From Verrucomicrobiota bacterium (GTDB lineage Bacteria > Verrucomicrobiota > Verrucomicrobiae > Limisphaerales > UBA11358): DNA of 14,121 bases. The notes under the pieces were generated by a model. The model did no database searches and was not told where the DNA came from. It was given only the letters and a program-made list of their open reading frames with translations. The DNA lies in the NCBI GenBank assembly GCA_014860005.1, contig JACZKP010000093.1, positions 1 to 14,121 on the forward strand, written 5' to 3'. Shown here piece after piece: positions 1 through 7,643 of the stretch. Position 1 is the first letter of the stretch. Each line of letters starts with the position of its first letter. Both the position numbers and the translations under genes were made by a program.

Positions 1-1335
1 CCGTTCACCAACCTGACCGTCAAGAGCAGGGTCCGTTACCAGAGCGACGAACGCATCCTGCACGATTTCTTTGAAAGCGAATACCGCCAGAACCCGCAGC
101 CAAACACCTTCGTTGAAATCAACCGGGTCTGGAGCAATTTCAGTCTCGACCTCCACGCCGAACCGCGCGTCAACGATTTTTTTGAAACGGTCGAGCGTTT
201 GCCGGAGGTCAAACTCACCGGCTTCCGTCAGCAACTCGGCGAGACGCCGCTGTATTACGACAGTGAAAGCTCCGCGGGCTATTACCGCCGCCGGTTTGCC
301 GACACCAACGGCCCGCCCATCGGGCTGGACTATTCCGCCAGCCGCGCGGACACGTATCATCAACTCACCTTGCCCCAGACCTATTTCGGCTGGCTGAACG
401 TGACCCCGCGCGCGGGCGGACGCTTCACCTACTACAGCGAAGCCACCGGTGCGGGCGGCACGAACAACGAGGTGTATCGCGGCGTGTTCAACACCGGGGC
501 GGAAGTTTCCTTCAAAGCCGCGCGCCTCTGGCCGGGGGCAACCAATCGGTTCCTGGCCATGGACGGCTTGCGGCACATTGTCCAGCCGTCCGTCAATTAC
601 GTCTTTGTGCCCCGGCCCGACGACCGCCCGCGCGATCTGCCACAGTTCGATTACGAACTGCCCAGCCTACGCCTGTTGCCCCTCGAGTTCACCGACTACA
701 ACTCGATTGATTCCATTGACAGCCAGAACGTGCTGCGCTTCGGGTTGCGGAACAAGCTCCAGACCAAGCGGGCTGGGCAAGTCGAGAATCTGCTGTATTG
801 GGATTTGTACACGGACTGGCGACTGAATCCGCGAGGGGAGCAGACCACACTTGCCGACCTCTATTCCGACCTGGTGCTCCGGCCCCAAACCTGGCTTACG
901 CTGGAATCACAGACGCGTTACGACGTTGAACGCGGCACGTGCCAGTTGGCCTTCCACAACCTGACGTTCCAGCCGACCGAGCGGTGGAGCTGGAGTTTCG
1001 GCCATTGGTATCTCCGCAATGATTTCTCCGATACGCCCGACGCGCTGGGCCAGGGCAACAATCTCTTCTCCAGCATCCTGTTCTTCCGGCTGAACGAGAA
1101 CTGGGGCGCGCGCACGGCGCATTATTTTGAAGCCCGCGACGGGCGCATGGAAGAACAGTCCTACACCATCTACCGCGATTTGCGCAGTTGGACGGCGGGC
1201 TTCACCCTGCGGCTGCGCGATCATCGCGAGAGTTCAGACGACATCGCGTTCGCCTTCACCTTCTCGCTCAAAGCCGCTCCGAAATACCGCGTCGGCCAGG
1301 ATGCGGTGCGGTCATCGCAGTTGCTCGGTTACTAA
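1..1335 (+). CDS. lptD: LPS-assembly protein LptD (C-terminal part, 5' truncated by window edge)
   Basis: The frame is open from base 1 and ends at TAA 1333-1335, so about 444 C-terminal residues are present. The product resembles the LptD beta-barrel that inserts lipopolysaccharide into the outer leaflet of the outer membrane. Support: the segment DERILHDFFE followed by alternating aromatic/polar strands, the LptD_C-like stretch GLRHIVQPSVNYVFVP, and the SQNVLRFGLRNKLQTK block, which matches the typical 'Q..RYGL.N.L' barrel strand. The first ATG-type start inside the window (199) is not the true start, because the recognisable sequence continues upstream of it without a stop. The C-terminus does not end in a canonical aromatic residue after a strand (it ends LLGY). 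The gene converges on the phosphoesterase gene with only 12 bases between the two stops and no clear terminator. The family call is good; the N-terminal OstA domain lies outside the window. Confidence 0.82.
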   Translation, partial: PFTNLTVKSRVRYQSDERILHDFFESEYRQNPQPNTFVEINRVWSNFSLDLHAEPRVNDFFETVERLPEVKLTGFRQQLGETPLYYDSESSAGYYRRRFADTNGPPIGLDYSASRADTYHQLTLPQTYFGWLNVTPRAGGRFTYYSEATGAGGTNNEVYRGVFNTGAEVSFKAARLWPGATNRFLAMDGLRHIVQPSVNYVFVPRPDDRPRDLPQFDYELPSLRLLPLEFTDYNSIDSIDSQNVLRFGLRNKLQTKRAGQVENLLYWDLYTDWRLNPRGEQTTLADLYSDLVLRPQTWLTLESQTRYDVERGTCQLAFHNLTFQPTERWSWSFGHWYLRNDFSDTPDALGQGNNLFSSILFFRLNENWGARTAHYFEARDGRMEEQSYTIYRDLRSWTAGFTLRLRDHRESSDDIAFAFTFSLKAAPKYRVGQDAVRSSQLLGY

Positions 1336-1347
1336 GTGCCAGGCCGT

Positions 1348-2325
1348 TCAGCGCGGCAGGCGATGGCATTCAAAGCGCGCCGCTTCGGGCGCCGCTGCGT
1401 CAAGCGTCGTTGTCAAATACCCCCCATCCTTGAGCAGTTCAATGCCGGCGAGCGACGGACACAAGCGGACGCGGAACGGCCGCCACAAGCGGGCATCGTT
1501 CAGCGCGGTGCTCATCCGGCGGATGGAATGACCGAGGAAACCAATCACCGGCATGCCCGCCAGGAGTTTGCTGGTCTTGAGAATGAGATTCGAGTGCAGG
1601 TGGCCAATGATGGTATGTTCGATCTGTGCCAGTTTCCCGCGAACCAGCTCCTCCCGCCACAGGAACGGCAGCGCGGTCGGATCGTGACAAAACAGCAGTA
1701 CTCGCTGGTGCGGTTGCAGCGCGGCAAAGGCGGTTCGTATGTCGGTAAAGTGTTCCGCGCGGAGTTGTTCCCAGGCGGGGCGTTCCTCGGGCAGCATGTC
1801 GCGCTCGAACACCGGCAGGGCCACGAGCGAGGAAACCACCGACAGCAAAACATAATTGCCCAGTTCGAGTTTCCAGAAGGGCCGCAAATCGAGTTCTTTG
1901 ACGCAGCGCTGCCAACTGTGCAGCCGCATGCCGCCCCGCGTGCCGAGCAGGCGGAGTTTCCCGAGTTCATGGTCGCCGAAATTTGTGAGCAACCTGTCGC
2001 CAAATCGCCCGCGCAGTTTATCGAGACATTCGCGGGCGCTCTGCATCGCCGCTTCATCGCTCAAGCCGATGGCGGCGGTGTTGCAGGAGTAATCGCCGTT
2101 GGCGATGACGTAATCAACTGGACCAACTTCAGCCAGGAAACGGTCGAGTTGGCCGTTCTGTTGCAACGGGTGGCGCAGCCAGATGTAATGGCGGTAAGCG
2201 CGCAGTGCGCGGCGCAGGAGAGGATTGCTGATGGCTCGGATTTCGTAGTCGTCACCCACGGCCTGTTCTGCGGCGCCGGCGTAGTGGATGTCGCTCAGTA
2301 TGGCAAGCGTGAAGCAGCGGCTCAT
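1348..2325 (-). CDS. Calcineurin-like metallophosphoesterase
   Basis: A 325-residue protein with the ordered metal-binding motifs of the calcineurin-like phosphoesterase fold: SDIHYAG (D12, H14), ANGDY (D78), FGDHE (D118, H119, E120), a lone CHD (H214) and GHLHSN (H242, H244). The third motif normally reads GNH(D/E); here Asn is replaced by Asp, which can still bind metal but is unusual. No signal peptide or membrane segment is seen, so a cytoplasmic enzyme is likely. Substrate cannot be deduced: members act on nucleotides, phosphoproteins, cyclic nucleotides and UDP-diacylglucosamine. It starts 10 bases after the stop of the kinase gene on the same strand, so the two are probably co-transcribed, and a phosphatase next to a histidine kinase may be functional. 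The spacing and a start at the beginning of the fold support ATG at 2325; the Shine-Dalgarno sequence is poor. Confidence 0.85.
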   Translation of the reverse strand: MSRCFTLAILSDIHYAGAAEQAVGDDYEIRAISNPLLRRALRAYRHYIWLRHPLQQNGQLDRFLAEVGPVDYVIANGDYSCNTAAIGLSDEAAMQSARECLDKLRGRFGDRLLTNFGDHELGKLRLLGTRGGMRLHSWQRCVKELDLRPFWKLELGNYVLLSVVSSLVALPVFERDMLPEERPAWEQLRAEHFTDIRTAFAALQPHQRVLLFCHDPTALPFLWREELVRGKLAQIEHTIIGHLHSNLILKTSKLLAGMPVIGFLGHSIRRMSTALNDARLWRPFRVRLCPSLAGIELLKDGGYLTTTLDAAAPEAARFECHRLPR

Positions 2326-2335
2326 CGCTCGCGGA

Positions 2336-3439
2336 TCAGTGCGGGCGGGTGCCCGCCGGCAGCAGAACGATAAAGGAGGTGCCTTGATTCAACCGACTCT
2401 GCACGCTGATGTCGCCGTGATGTTCCTGGAGAATCCGCCGGGTGATTGGGAGTCCGAGGCCGGTGCCATGGTTCTTGGTGGTGAAGAATGGCTCGAACAG
2501 GCGCTCGAGGTTTTCCGCCGCCACGCCGATGCCGGTGTCGGTGATCGTAACGCGCAGCTGCGGTTGACCAGCCGTCCCGGCGGTGGTGGCGACGGTTGCG
2601 GAGGCTGCAACAATTTCGGTATCCACGGTTAGCGAACCTTTTGCCTCCATGGCTTCGACCGCGTTGAGGAACAGGTTCACGAAGGCCTGCTCCAATTGGT
2701 AGTTGTCGCCCTGGATGGCATCGGGCGCGGCATTGAACTTCCGTTGCAGGTTGATCTGCTTGTTCGCCAGTTGATGCTGCACCATGCGCAGGGAGTGATT
2801 GAGAATCTCATGCAGTCGCAACGCGGAGAATGTCGGCTGGGCCGGCGCGCCAAACTTGAGCAACTGACTGACCATGGCATCAATGCGGCGCATCTCGCGC
2901 CGGACCACGTCCGTCAGTTCCGAGTCCTGACTTTTTTCGATTAGCAGGTCCACGAAGGTTTTGACGGCCACGAGCGCATTCTTGATTTCATGCCCCATGC
3001 TGGCCGACAACGTGCCGATGCTGGCCAGCCGGTCGAGCCGGCGCATGTTTTCCTCCAACTGCCGGGCCACGCTGATGTCATTCAACACAACCACCACCTG
3101 CCATGAACCGGCGGTCGCTACTGGCACGGCACTGACGTGAAGGGCGGTAGAGCTGCCGGATCGCGGCGGCAAGCTCACGCTTTGATCGGTGAGTGCGGCT
3201 TTGGTGGAAACCACCTTGCGGATGATTGCCTGGAGCGGCTCCGGCAGGAGGGAAAGCGAACCTTGCGCGACGCTGCCGGCCGGCAACTGAAGCAGGTGGG
3301 TGGCTTCGGGCGTGCAGGCCGTGAGGCAACCATGTGAATCCACAACCAGTACGCCGCACGCAAGACAATCATGCAGGGCGCTGGTTAGGTTCAGCGCCTC
3401 GTGGCTTGAGGTTTTTTGACTATGACTAAGGACTGACAC
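2336..3439 (-). CDS. Soluble PAS-type sensor histidine kinase
   Basis: A 367-residue kinase without membrane segments. Residues about 20-125 look like a PAS-type sensor (CGVLVVDSHG near the start, VVVLNDISVARQLEE at the end), followed by a coiled linker and a HisKA domain with MGHEIKNALVAVKTF (phosphoacceptor H150). The HATPase is complete: N-box NLFLNAVEA (N259), G1 DTGIGV (D301), F-box FEPFFTTK (315-322), G2 GTGLGLPI (325-332). An Ala/Thr-rich insert (about 278-292) lies before G1. It is therefore expected to autophosphorylate in the cytoplasm in response to an intracellular cue. No receiver gene lies next to it. The start chosen is GTG at 3439, since no ATG lies near the beginning of the domain; no Shine-Dalgarno sequence is evident. 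The next gene in the operon is the phosphoesterase. Its H-box region is strikingly like that of the hybrid protein at 10493-11758, so the two may share a partner. Confidence 0.88.
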   Translation of the reverse strand: MSVLSHSQKTSSHEALNLTSALHDCLACGVLVVDSHGCLTACTPEATHLLQLPAGSVAQGSLSLLPEPLQAIIRKVVSTKAALTDQSVSLPPRSGSSTALHVSAVPVATAGSWQVVVVLNDISVARQLEENMRRLDRLASIGTLSASMGHEIKNALVAVKTFVDLLIEKSQDSELTDVVRREMRRIDAMVSQLLKFGAPAQPTFSALRLHEILNHSLRMVQHQLANKQINLQRKFNAAPDAIQGDNYQLEQAFVNLFLNAVEAMEAKGSLTVDTEIVAASATVATTAGTAGQPQLRVTITDTGIGVAAENLERLFEPFFTTKNHGTGLGLPITRRILQEHHGDISVQSRLNQGTSFIVLLPAGTRPH

Positions 3440-3782
3440 AGTTTATAGGCAATCAAAACAACATTTGGCCAGGACAGAAACATCTTTACCTGTGAGTTTT
3501 CAGGCAATCGTGTTTCGCGAACGGAAGCAACATAATTATCGAGCAGTTCACCGAAGCCAGCATATCAACGTAACCCGGTGGCCTGGCCTGACTGCGTGCT
3601 ACCGCGAATCCCAATCCAATGGCAGAGCATGGCTGCGTCCAGACTCTGGCTGGATTCTGCGCAAGTCTGTACCACTTTTGGGCAACTGCAAATCTTAACA
3701 GTTGCCAGAAAAAGAAGTAAACCGCAGTGGCACACGCATCTTTGTGCAATTGGCATCGGGGTAGCTCGAATATTGGTCAATC
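3440..3782. promoter_or_regulatory. Divergent intergenic region, 343 nt
   Basis: This gap separates the minus-strand kinase operon from the plus-strand six-gene run and must hold both promoters. It is visibly less GC-rich than its flanks. I find no convincing reading frame: the short ones have no recognisable content or start context. A weak plus-strand promoter guess is TTGTGC (3742-3747) with TCGAAT (3766-3771), 18 bases apart; this is only a resemblance. The one clear structure is the palindrome listed separately at 3681-3706. Confidence 0.5.
3681..3706. promoter_or_regulatory. 8-bp perfect inverted repeat, possible operator
   Basis: GGCAACTG (3681-3688) and CAGTTGCC (3699-3706) are exact reverse complements around a 10-nt AT-rich spacer. 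It is followed by an A-rich run on the plus strand and has no T-run on either strand, so it is not a standard intrinsic terminator. Its position, about 75 bases before the hydrolase start and about 240 before the kinase start, suits a transcription-factor site for the plus-strand operon. No regulator can be named. Confidence 0.4.
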
Positions 3783-4649
3783 ATGAAGGCTTCACAGGAA
3801 ACAGTTTGCCTCCGCTCCCAAGGGGACGAGCTTGCGGGCGTATTGTTTCTGCCCGAAAGCGAGCGGCCAGCCCCGGTTTTGATCATCTGTCATGGTGCCG
3901 GTGAGTTTAAGGAGAATTATTTTGAGTTGTGCAAAGTGCTTGCTGGCCGCGGAGTGGCGACCCTTGCCATTGATATGCATGGACACGGTGCCAGTGCCGG
4001 GGAGCGGTACTACGTAAATATGCGTCAGTGGGTGGGGGATATCCGGGCTGCCATTGATTTCCTCCTGACCCATCCAAGAATTGATGGCAAGCGAATCGGC
4101 GCCTTCGGACTCTCGTCAGGCGGGACGGCGATTCTTGAGGCGGCAATGATTGAACCGCGCTTGAAAGCTTTGGTGGCGCTCGACGCCACGGTGCGAGACA
4201 CGCTCCCATGGGTCATGGCCGTGTTTCTCAAGCTCTTGGTAGTCTGCGGTCGGATCAAAAAGCTGTTGACCCGGAACGATCTAAGAGTGCCGCTGGCGAA
4301 ACTGTCGAAGGGGTTTAAAATGGCGGCGGATCCCGCCGTGGAACAGCGGTTACAAGCCGATCTGCGATTGCGGGCGGCGTACATGGACTTCCCGTTGCCG
4401 GGAGCCGAACAGGCGTTCTTCGTGGATACCCTGAGCCGCGTCTCTCAAATCTCGGCGCCCACGTTGGTGTTGTGGGGTGAGGAGGACAAATTCGACCCGC
4501 CGGAAACCGGGCGGTTGTTGTACGAGGCGCTCGCCTGCCGGAAGCAACTGCACATCATCCGGGGCAACGGCCACGTCGGCCATCTTGATCGCAATCGGGA
4601 TATAGTGTTTACGTTGACGGCTGACTGGGTTTTAAGGACTCTGGTCTAA
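3783..4649 (+). CDS. Alpha/beta hydrolase (serine esterase/thioesterase-like)
   Basis: A 288-residue alpha/beta-hydrolase-fold protein without a signal peptide, so cytoplasmic. The oxyanion-hole motif is HGAG (37-40), the nucleophile elbow is GLSSG with S111, the acid is D235 in WGEEDKFDP, and the histidine is H264 or H267 in GNGHVGH. Residues about 140-205 form a helical cap over the active site. The family includes esterases, thioesterases and acyl-hydrolases; substrate cannot be read from sequence. It is the first gene of the plus-strand run, and its stop lies 4 bases before the possible GTG start of the next gene, which implies co-transcription. In view of the downstream methyltransferase related to fatty-acid methyl ester synthases, an ester or acyl-thioester substrate is an attractive but unproven idea. 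ATG 3783 is the only start at the beginning of the fold; the Shine-Dalgarno sequence is weak. Confidence 0.88.
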   Translation: MKASQETVCLRSQGDELAGVLFLPESERPAPVLIICHGAGEFKENYFELCKVLAGRGVATLAIDMHGHGASAGERYYVNMRQWVGDIRAAIDFLLTHPRIDGKRIGAFGLSSGGTAILEAAMIEPRLKALVALDATVRDTLPWVMAVFLKLLVVCGRIKKLLTRNDLRVPLAKLSKGFKMAADPAVEQRLQADLRLRAAYMDFPLPGAEQAFFVDTLSRVSQISAPTLVLWGEEDKFDPPETGRLLYEALACRKQLHIIRGNGHVGHLDRNRDIVFTLTADWVLRTLV

Positions 4650-4653
4650 CAAG

Positions 4654-5847
4654 GTGCGGCACATTCACACTGCCGCGCGCGTCAACATGGCAATCAGAGT
4701 TATCGAGGCACAAGCGGCCCAGGCTCTCGGCGCAAGAGAGAAATGGGAACTGCTGTCACCATTTCTCCGGCAACACGGCCGCGAGGCGCTGGCCTATGCG
4801 ACCCTGCAGACGGGCTTGGAATACTTCATAGACGAGTGCGGTTACATTGCCTACACGACCGTGTATCACCCGGTGTTCGCCCGCAAACCCAAGCGCATCG
4901 CCTTCTCCGATCCACTCTGTGCGCCCCAGGATCGTTCCAGGATTGTGCGGAACTTTCTCGCGGCAGATTCCCGGGCCGTGTTCGCGTGTGTGTCCGAGTC
5001 TTGTGCGGAAGTGCTGCGCGACTTGAGGTTCAAGGTGAATTGCATCGGCTACGAATCGGAGTTGCCCATCCAGTCTTACAACACCAAGGGCAATTGGAAG
5101 GAACTGGACCTCATCAAACGCGCGCGAAACGAGGCCCGTCGCCAAGGGATTGTTGTTCGGGAGGAAAAGATCGAGACGGTCAACCGGGACGAGTTGGCAG
5201 CCGTTTCGTCCCGGTGGATAGGCAACAAAAAGGTGAATGACCGGGAAATCTGGATTTACGCCAGACGGCCGGTTTTCGAATATGAGGATGATGTCCGCAA
5301 ATTCGTGGCCTATGATCGCGAGGGACGTGTGGCGGGCTTTGCCTTTTACGATCCCATGTATCGCGAGGGGCGGGTCCGCGGTTACTCGGCCAACATTCTG
5401 CGTTGCGACGAGAGCCGCTTCGGTCGCCTGGCCACGGCACTCCACATGGAGGCGATCGAAAGATTCAGGCCCGAGGGCATGGAAGTGTTGAACCTGAACC
5501 TGGCGCCGTTTGTGAAACTGGAGAGCGGGCGCTTCAATGATGACTTCGGGGCGAGACTTTTCTTTAAGTTGAGCGCCCGCTATGGCAATGACATCTACAA
5601 TTTTCAGGGCCTGGCCTTTCACAAGTCGAAATACCGCGGACAGGAAAAAAATCTCTACTTTGCCTCGAACAGCTTCTGGCCGGCGAACGACATTTATTTG
5701 GCGTTCCTCTCCGCGGACATCACGAGGAATTACTTCGGCACGCTTGGACAATTGCTGAAGGGCATGGTAGCTGCTAAAAAGAGTCCCAAGCTTGCTCTTC
5801 CAGCCAGCCATCAGAATACGGGTGCTCCGGACCGGCGCTCCTCGTAA
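4654..5847 (+). CDS. DUF2156 / phosphatidylglycerol lysyltransferase C-terminal-like (GNAT-fold) protein
   Basis: A protein of 397 residues from GTG 4654, or 386 from ATG 4687; neither start has a good ribosome site, and the ATG is equally plausible. It resembles the soluble catalytic part of MprF/LysX-type aminoacyl-phosphatidylglycerol synthases (DUF2156), two GNAT-like halves: an N-terminal half with YFIDECGYIAYTTV and IAFSDPLCAP, a linker helix LDLIKRARNEARRQG (151-165), and a C-terminal half with VAGFAFYDP, NLAPFVKLE and the end motif FHKSKYRG (322-329). The MprF membrane flippase is absent, so it is a stand-alone enzyme. Known relatives move aminoacyl or acyl groups to lipids; this one's donor and acceptor are unknown. 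Its place between a hydrolase and a porin gene points to a lipid or cell-envelope reaction. The C-terminal 25 residues are low in complexity and probably disordered. Confidence 0.78.
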   Translation: MRHIHTAARVNMAIRVIEAQAAQALGAREKWELLSPFLRQHGREALAYATLQTGLEYFIDECGYIAYTTVYHPVFARKPKRIAFSDPLCAPQDRSRIVRNFLAADSRAVFACVSESCAEVLRDLRFKVNCIGYESELPIQSYNTKGNWKELDLIKRARNEARRQGIVVREEKIETVNRDELAAVSSRWIGNKKVNDREIWIYARRPVFEYEDDVRKFVAYDREGRVAGFAFYDPMYREGRVRGYSANILRCDESRFGRLATALHMEAIERFRPEGMEVLNLNLAPFVKLESGRFNDDFGARLFFKLSARYGNDIYNFQGLAFHKSKYRGQEKNLYFASNSFWPANDIYLAFLSADITRNYFGTLGQLLKGMVAAKKSPKLALPASHQNTGAPDRRSS

Positions 5848-5858
5848 AGCCGTAAAGC
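5843..5858 (+). repeat. Tandem 8-bp duplication over a stop codon
   Basis: CGTAAAGC occurs twice in tandem; the first copy contains the TAA stop of the DUF2156 gene. It looks like a small slippage duplication in the 20-nt spacer before the porin gene and has no evident role. Confidence 0.6.
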
Positions 5859-5867
5859 CGTTCACCA

Positions 5868-7331
5868 ATGCGCGAAACTATGAAAACGAAATGCACGCGG
5901 AGAGTCACGGCGGCCATCGGGCTGATCGTGCTCATCATGTTTGGACCTAGCGTCCTTGCCGGAGATGCAATGGCGCCACCCAAATCCGGCTTCATGCGCT
6001 TCCTGGAACAGGATTATCTGCTGGGGAGTTGGGGCGGTCTTCGCACCTCGCTTCAGGAGAAAGGGGTGGATTTCGAGTTTGTTTATTTCGCCGCCGTGCC
6101 CATGAATCTGGACGGTGGCCTCAAACGAGGCTCGGTTTACGAGGGTGGGTTGCTGATGATGCTCGATTTGTATTCGGACAAATTGGTCGGATACGAGGGC
6201 GGCCAGTTCCATGTGGGCGGGCTTTCCATTCACAACGGGCCTGAATTCTCTGAAAACTATGTCGGCGATCTCAACAAAGTCAGCATGCTGGATTTTCCAG
6301 ACACCCTACAACTCTGGGAACTTTGGTATGAGCAGAAGTTTTTCAACAACCGGGTGGCGCTGAAATTAGGGCAGCTTGCCATAGACCGCGATTTTATTCT
6401 GCCTGAATATTACAATTCCCTTGCCGGCATCAGCCTGCTGAACCAAACCTTTTTTTACCCCACGATGGCGTTCAACGTGTATGACCAGCCGTTCTTCCCG
6501 GTGGGTCACCACGCGCTGGCTTCCACTCCGTACGGCGCCCCTGGAGCGCGATTGCGGCTGGACCCCTGCTCCCACGCTTACTTTCAAATCGGCGTTTACG
6601 ATGGCAACCCGGACCGCAAAGACGGAGGGACGCGTGTCAAACTCAGCGGTGACGAAGGCGCTTTGATCTATGCCGAACTGACACTGAAGATCAATCAAAG
6701 TGAAAGCGCCGTGCGGCCCCCCGGCAACCTCAAGCTCGGAGGTTATTATCACACCGATGATTTCTACGACATGTATCAGGGGTCCTTCGTGGCCTTCGAC
6801 AATTATGTCGCTGCCAGTGGTTTTCCCCTGCCGCCTATTTCGGGAGGCACCGCCCGGAAACGCGACGGCAATTATGGAATTTATTTTCTCGCCGACCAAA
6901 TGCTCTGGCGCGAAGCAGGTAAAGATGATCCAGCCCAACAGGGATTGACCGGGTTCTTCCGGGCAGCGTTCGCTCCAAAGGACCGCAATCTCGCACAGTT
7001 TGGCGTTGACGGTGGAGTGGTTTACAAAGGACTGATACCCACCCGCGACTGGGACACGCTTGCGCTGGGGGTGTCTTATTTGGAAATCAGTGACGATTTG
7101 CGGAAAGCCCAGCGAGATATCAACGCCCTCATCACCGGCTTCGGTGGGCCGGCACCTTTCTCCAAGATTGCGGATCATGAAACAGTCGTTGAACTCAGCT
7201 ATAAGGCGCAACTGACCGCGTGGTGGACGGTGCAGCCGAGCATTCAACGGGTGTTCCATCCGGGCGGCCGGATTTTTGACGACACGCCCGACGCCTGGGC
7301 GTTCATTGTTCAGACTTCGTTGCGGTTCTGA
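5868..7331 (+). CDS. OprB-like carbohydrate-selective porin, outer membrane
   Basis: A protein of 487 residues from ATG 5868, or 483 from ATG 5880. The second start gives a cleaner signal peptide (MKTKCTRR, then a hydrophobic stretch ending PSVLA, cut before GDAM), so I favour 5880. The mature part has the OprB hallmarks: the opening LLGSWGGLRTSLQEKGV, the middle LKLGQLAIDRDF and LNQTFFYPT, the YGAPGARLRL segment, GVYDGNP, and a terminal strand ending in phenylalanine (SLRF), the usual BAM recognition signal. OprB-family porins form 16-stranded barrels that let sugars or other small solutes cross the outer membrane. No sugar-uptake genes lie nearby, so a passage role for a substrate or product of the neighbouring enzymes is possible. 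The gene starts 20 bases after the DUF2156 stop and is followed by a 312-nt gap, the only sizeable break in the run. Confidence 0.87.
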   Translation: MRETMKTKCTRRVTAAIGLIVLIMFGPSVLAGDAMAPPKSGFMRFLEQDYLLGSWGGLRTSLQEKGVDFEFVYFAAVPMNLDGGLKRGSVYEGGLLMMLDLYSDKLVGYEGGQFHVGGLSIHNGPEFSENYVGDLNKVSMLDFPDTLQLWELWYEQKFFNNRVALKLGQLAIDRDFILPEYYNSLAGISLLNQTFFYPTMAFNVYDQPFFPVGHHALASTPYGAPGARLRLDPCSHAYFQIGVYDGNPDRKDGGTRVKLSGDEGALIYAELTLKINQSESAVRPPGNLKLGGYYHTDDFYDMYQGSFVAFDNYVAASGFPLPPISGGTARKRDGNYGIYFLADQMLWREAGKDDPAQQGLTGFFRAAFAPKDRNLAQFGVDGGVVYKGLIPTRDWDTLALGVSYLEISDDLRKAQRDINALITGFGGPAPFSKIADHETVVELSYKAQLTAWWTVQPSIQRVFHPGGRIFDDTPDAWAFIVQTSLRF

Positions 7332-7643
7332 TCCCATGCCAAAGTGGATGTTCTTTGGAGTTCCTGGTGCATCCGCCTTCGGGTCGGATGGAAGTTGAGG
7401 CACGTGGCGGGTGGCTTGCCGCGGCAGGATGGAAACCTTCCGCTAACGGAGTCACCGCTACCATAGCATGGTGCTGGCTTGCTTGGTTGCCGGCTTATTG
7501 GTGGGGCATTGCAGATACTGCTGCGTTGTGGGCGCGGATAATGTTATGGGACATGACGTTCGCTTCGGGTGGCCTGCGGATTGGCGGTTGGCGCAGAGAT
7601 TGCCGCAAACCTGTGGCCGGGTCTGAGTGGTGGATTTGATCAA
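7332..7643 (+). other. 312-nt spacer between the porin and methyltransferase genes
   Basis: The gap holds a TTCG-loop hairpin (7370-7390) and little else that I can support. A 94-codon frame (7355-7639) has 12 tryptophans and no family resemblance. A short frame at 7468-7626 starts with a signal-like MVLACLVAGLLVG but has no further support. The methyltransferase frame can be read back to GTG 7569, but recognisable sequence starts only after ATG 7644. An internal promoter for the three signalling genes may lie here; no convincing boxes are seen. Confidence 0.45.
7370..7390 (+). promoter_or_regulatory. Stable TTCG-tetraloop hairpin after the porin gene
   Basis: CATCCGCC (7370-7377) pairs with GG plus CGGATG (7382-7390, one bulged T) around the loop TTCG. 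C(UUCG)G is an exceptionally stable RNA tetraloop. It lies 38 bases after the porin stop and is not followed by a T-run, so it fits an mRNA-stabilising or processing hairpin, or an imperfect terminator, better than a classical terminator. Confidence 0.5.

Noticed and set aside
1336..2373. Long plus-strand open frame (345 codons) opposite the phosphoesterase gene
   Set aside because: The minus-strand product has ordered phosphoesterase motifs; the plus-strand translation has no recognisable domain and arises from GC-rich codon use.
3681..3706. Palindrome as an intrinsic terminator
   Set aside because: No T-run follows it on either strand, and it lies in a divergent region with no gene ending there.
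3783..4649. Hydrolase as part of an exosortase/PEP-CTERM system
   Set aside because: No exosortase, sorting-signal protein or exopolysaccharide genes are present in the window.
4756..5868. Minus-strand open frame (370 codons) opposite the DUF2156 gene
   Set aside because: No family features; the plus-strand protein is recognisable and its gene fits the operon.
6366..7403. Minus-strand open frame (345 codons) opposite the porin gene
   Set aside because: A shadow of a gene with a clear signal peptide and OprB motifs on the other strand.
7355..7639. 94-codon frame in the gap before the methyltransferase gene
   Set aside because: Twelve tryptophans in 94 residues, no ribosome site, no family likeness; kept only as a caution in the gap entry.
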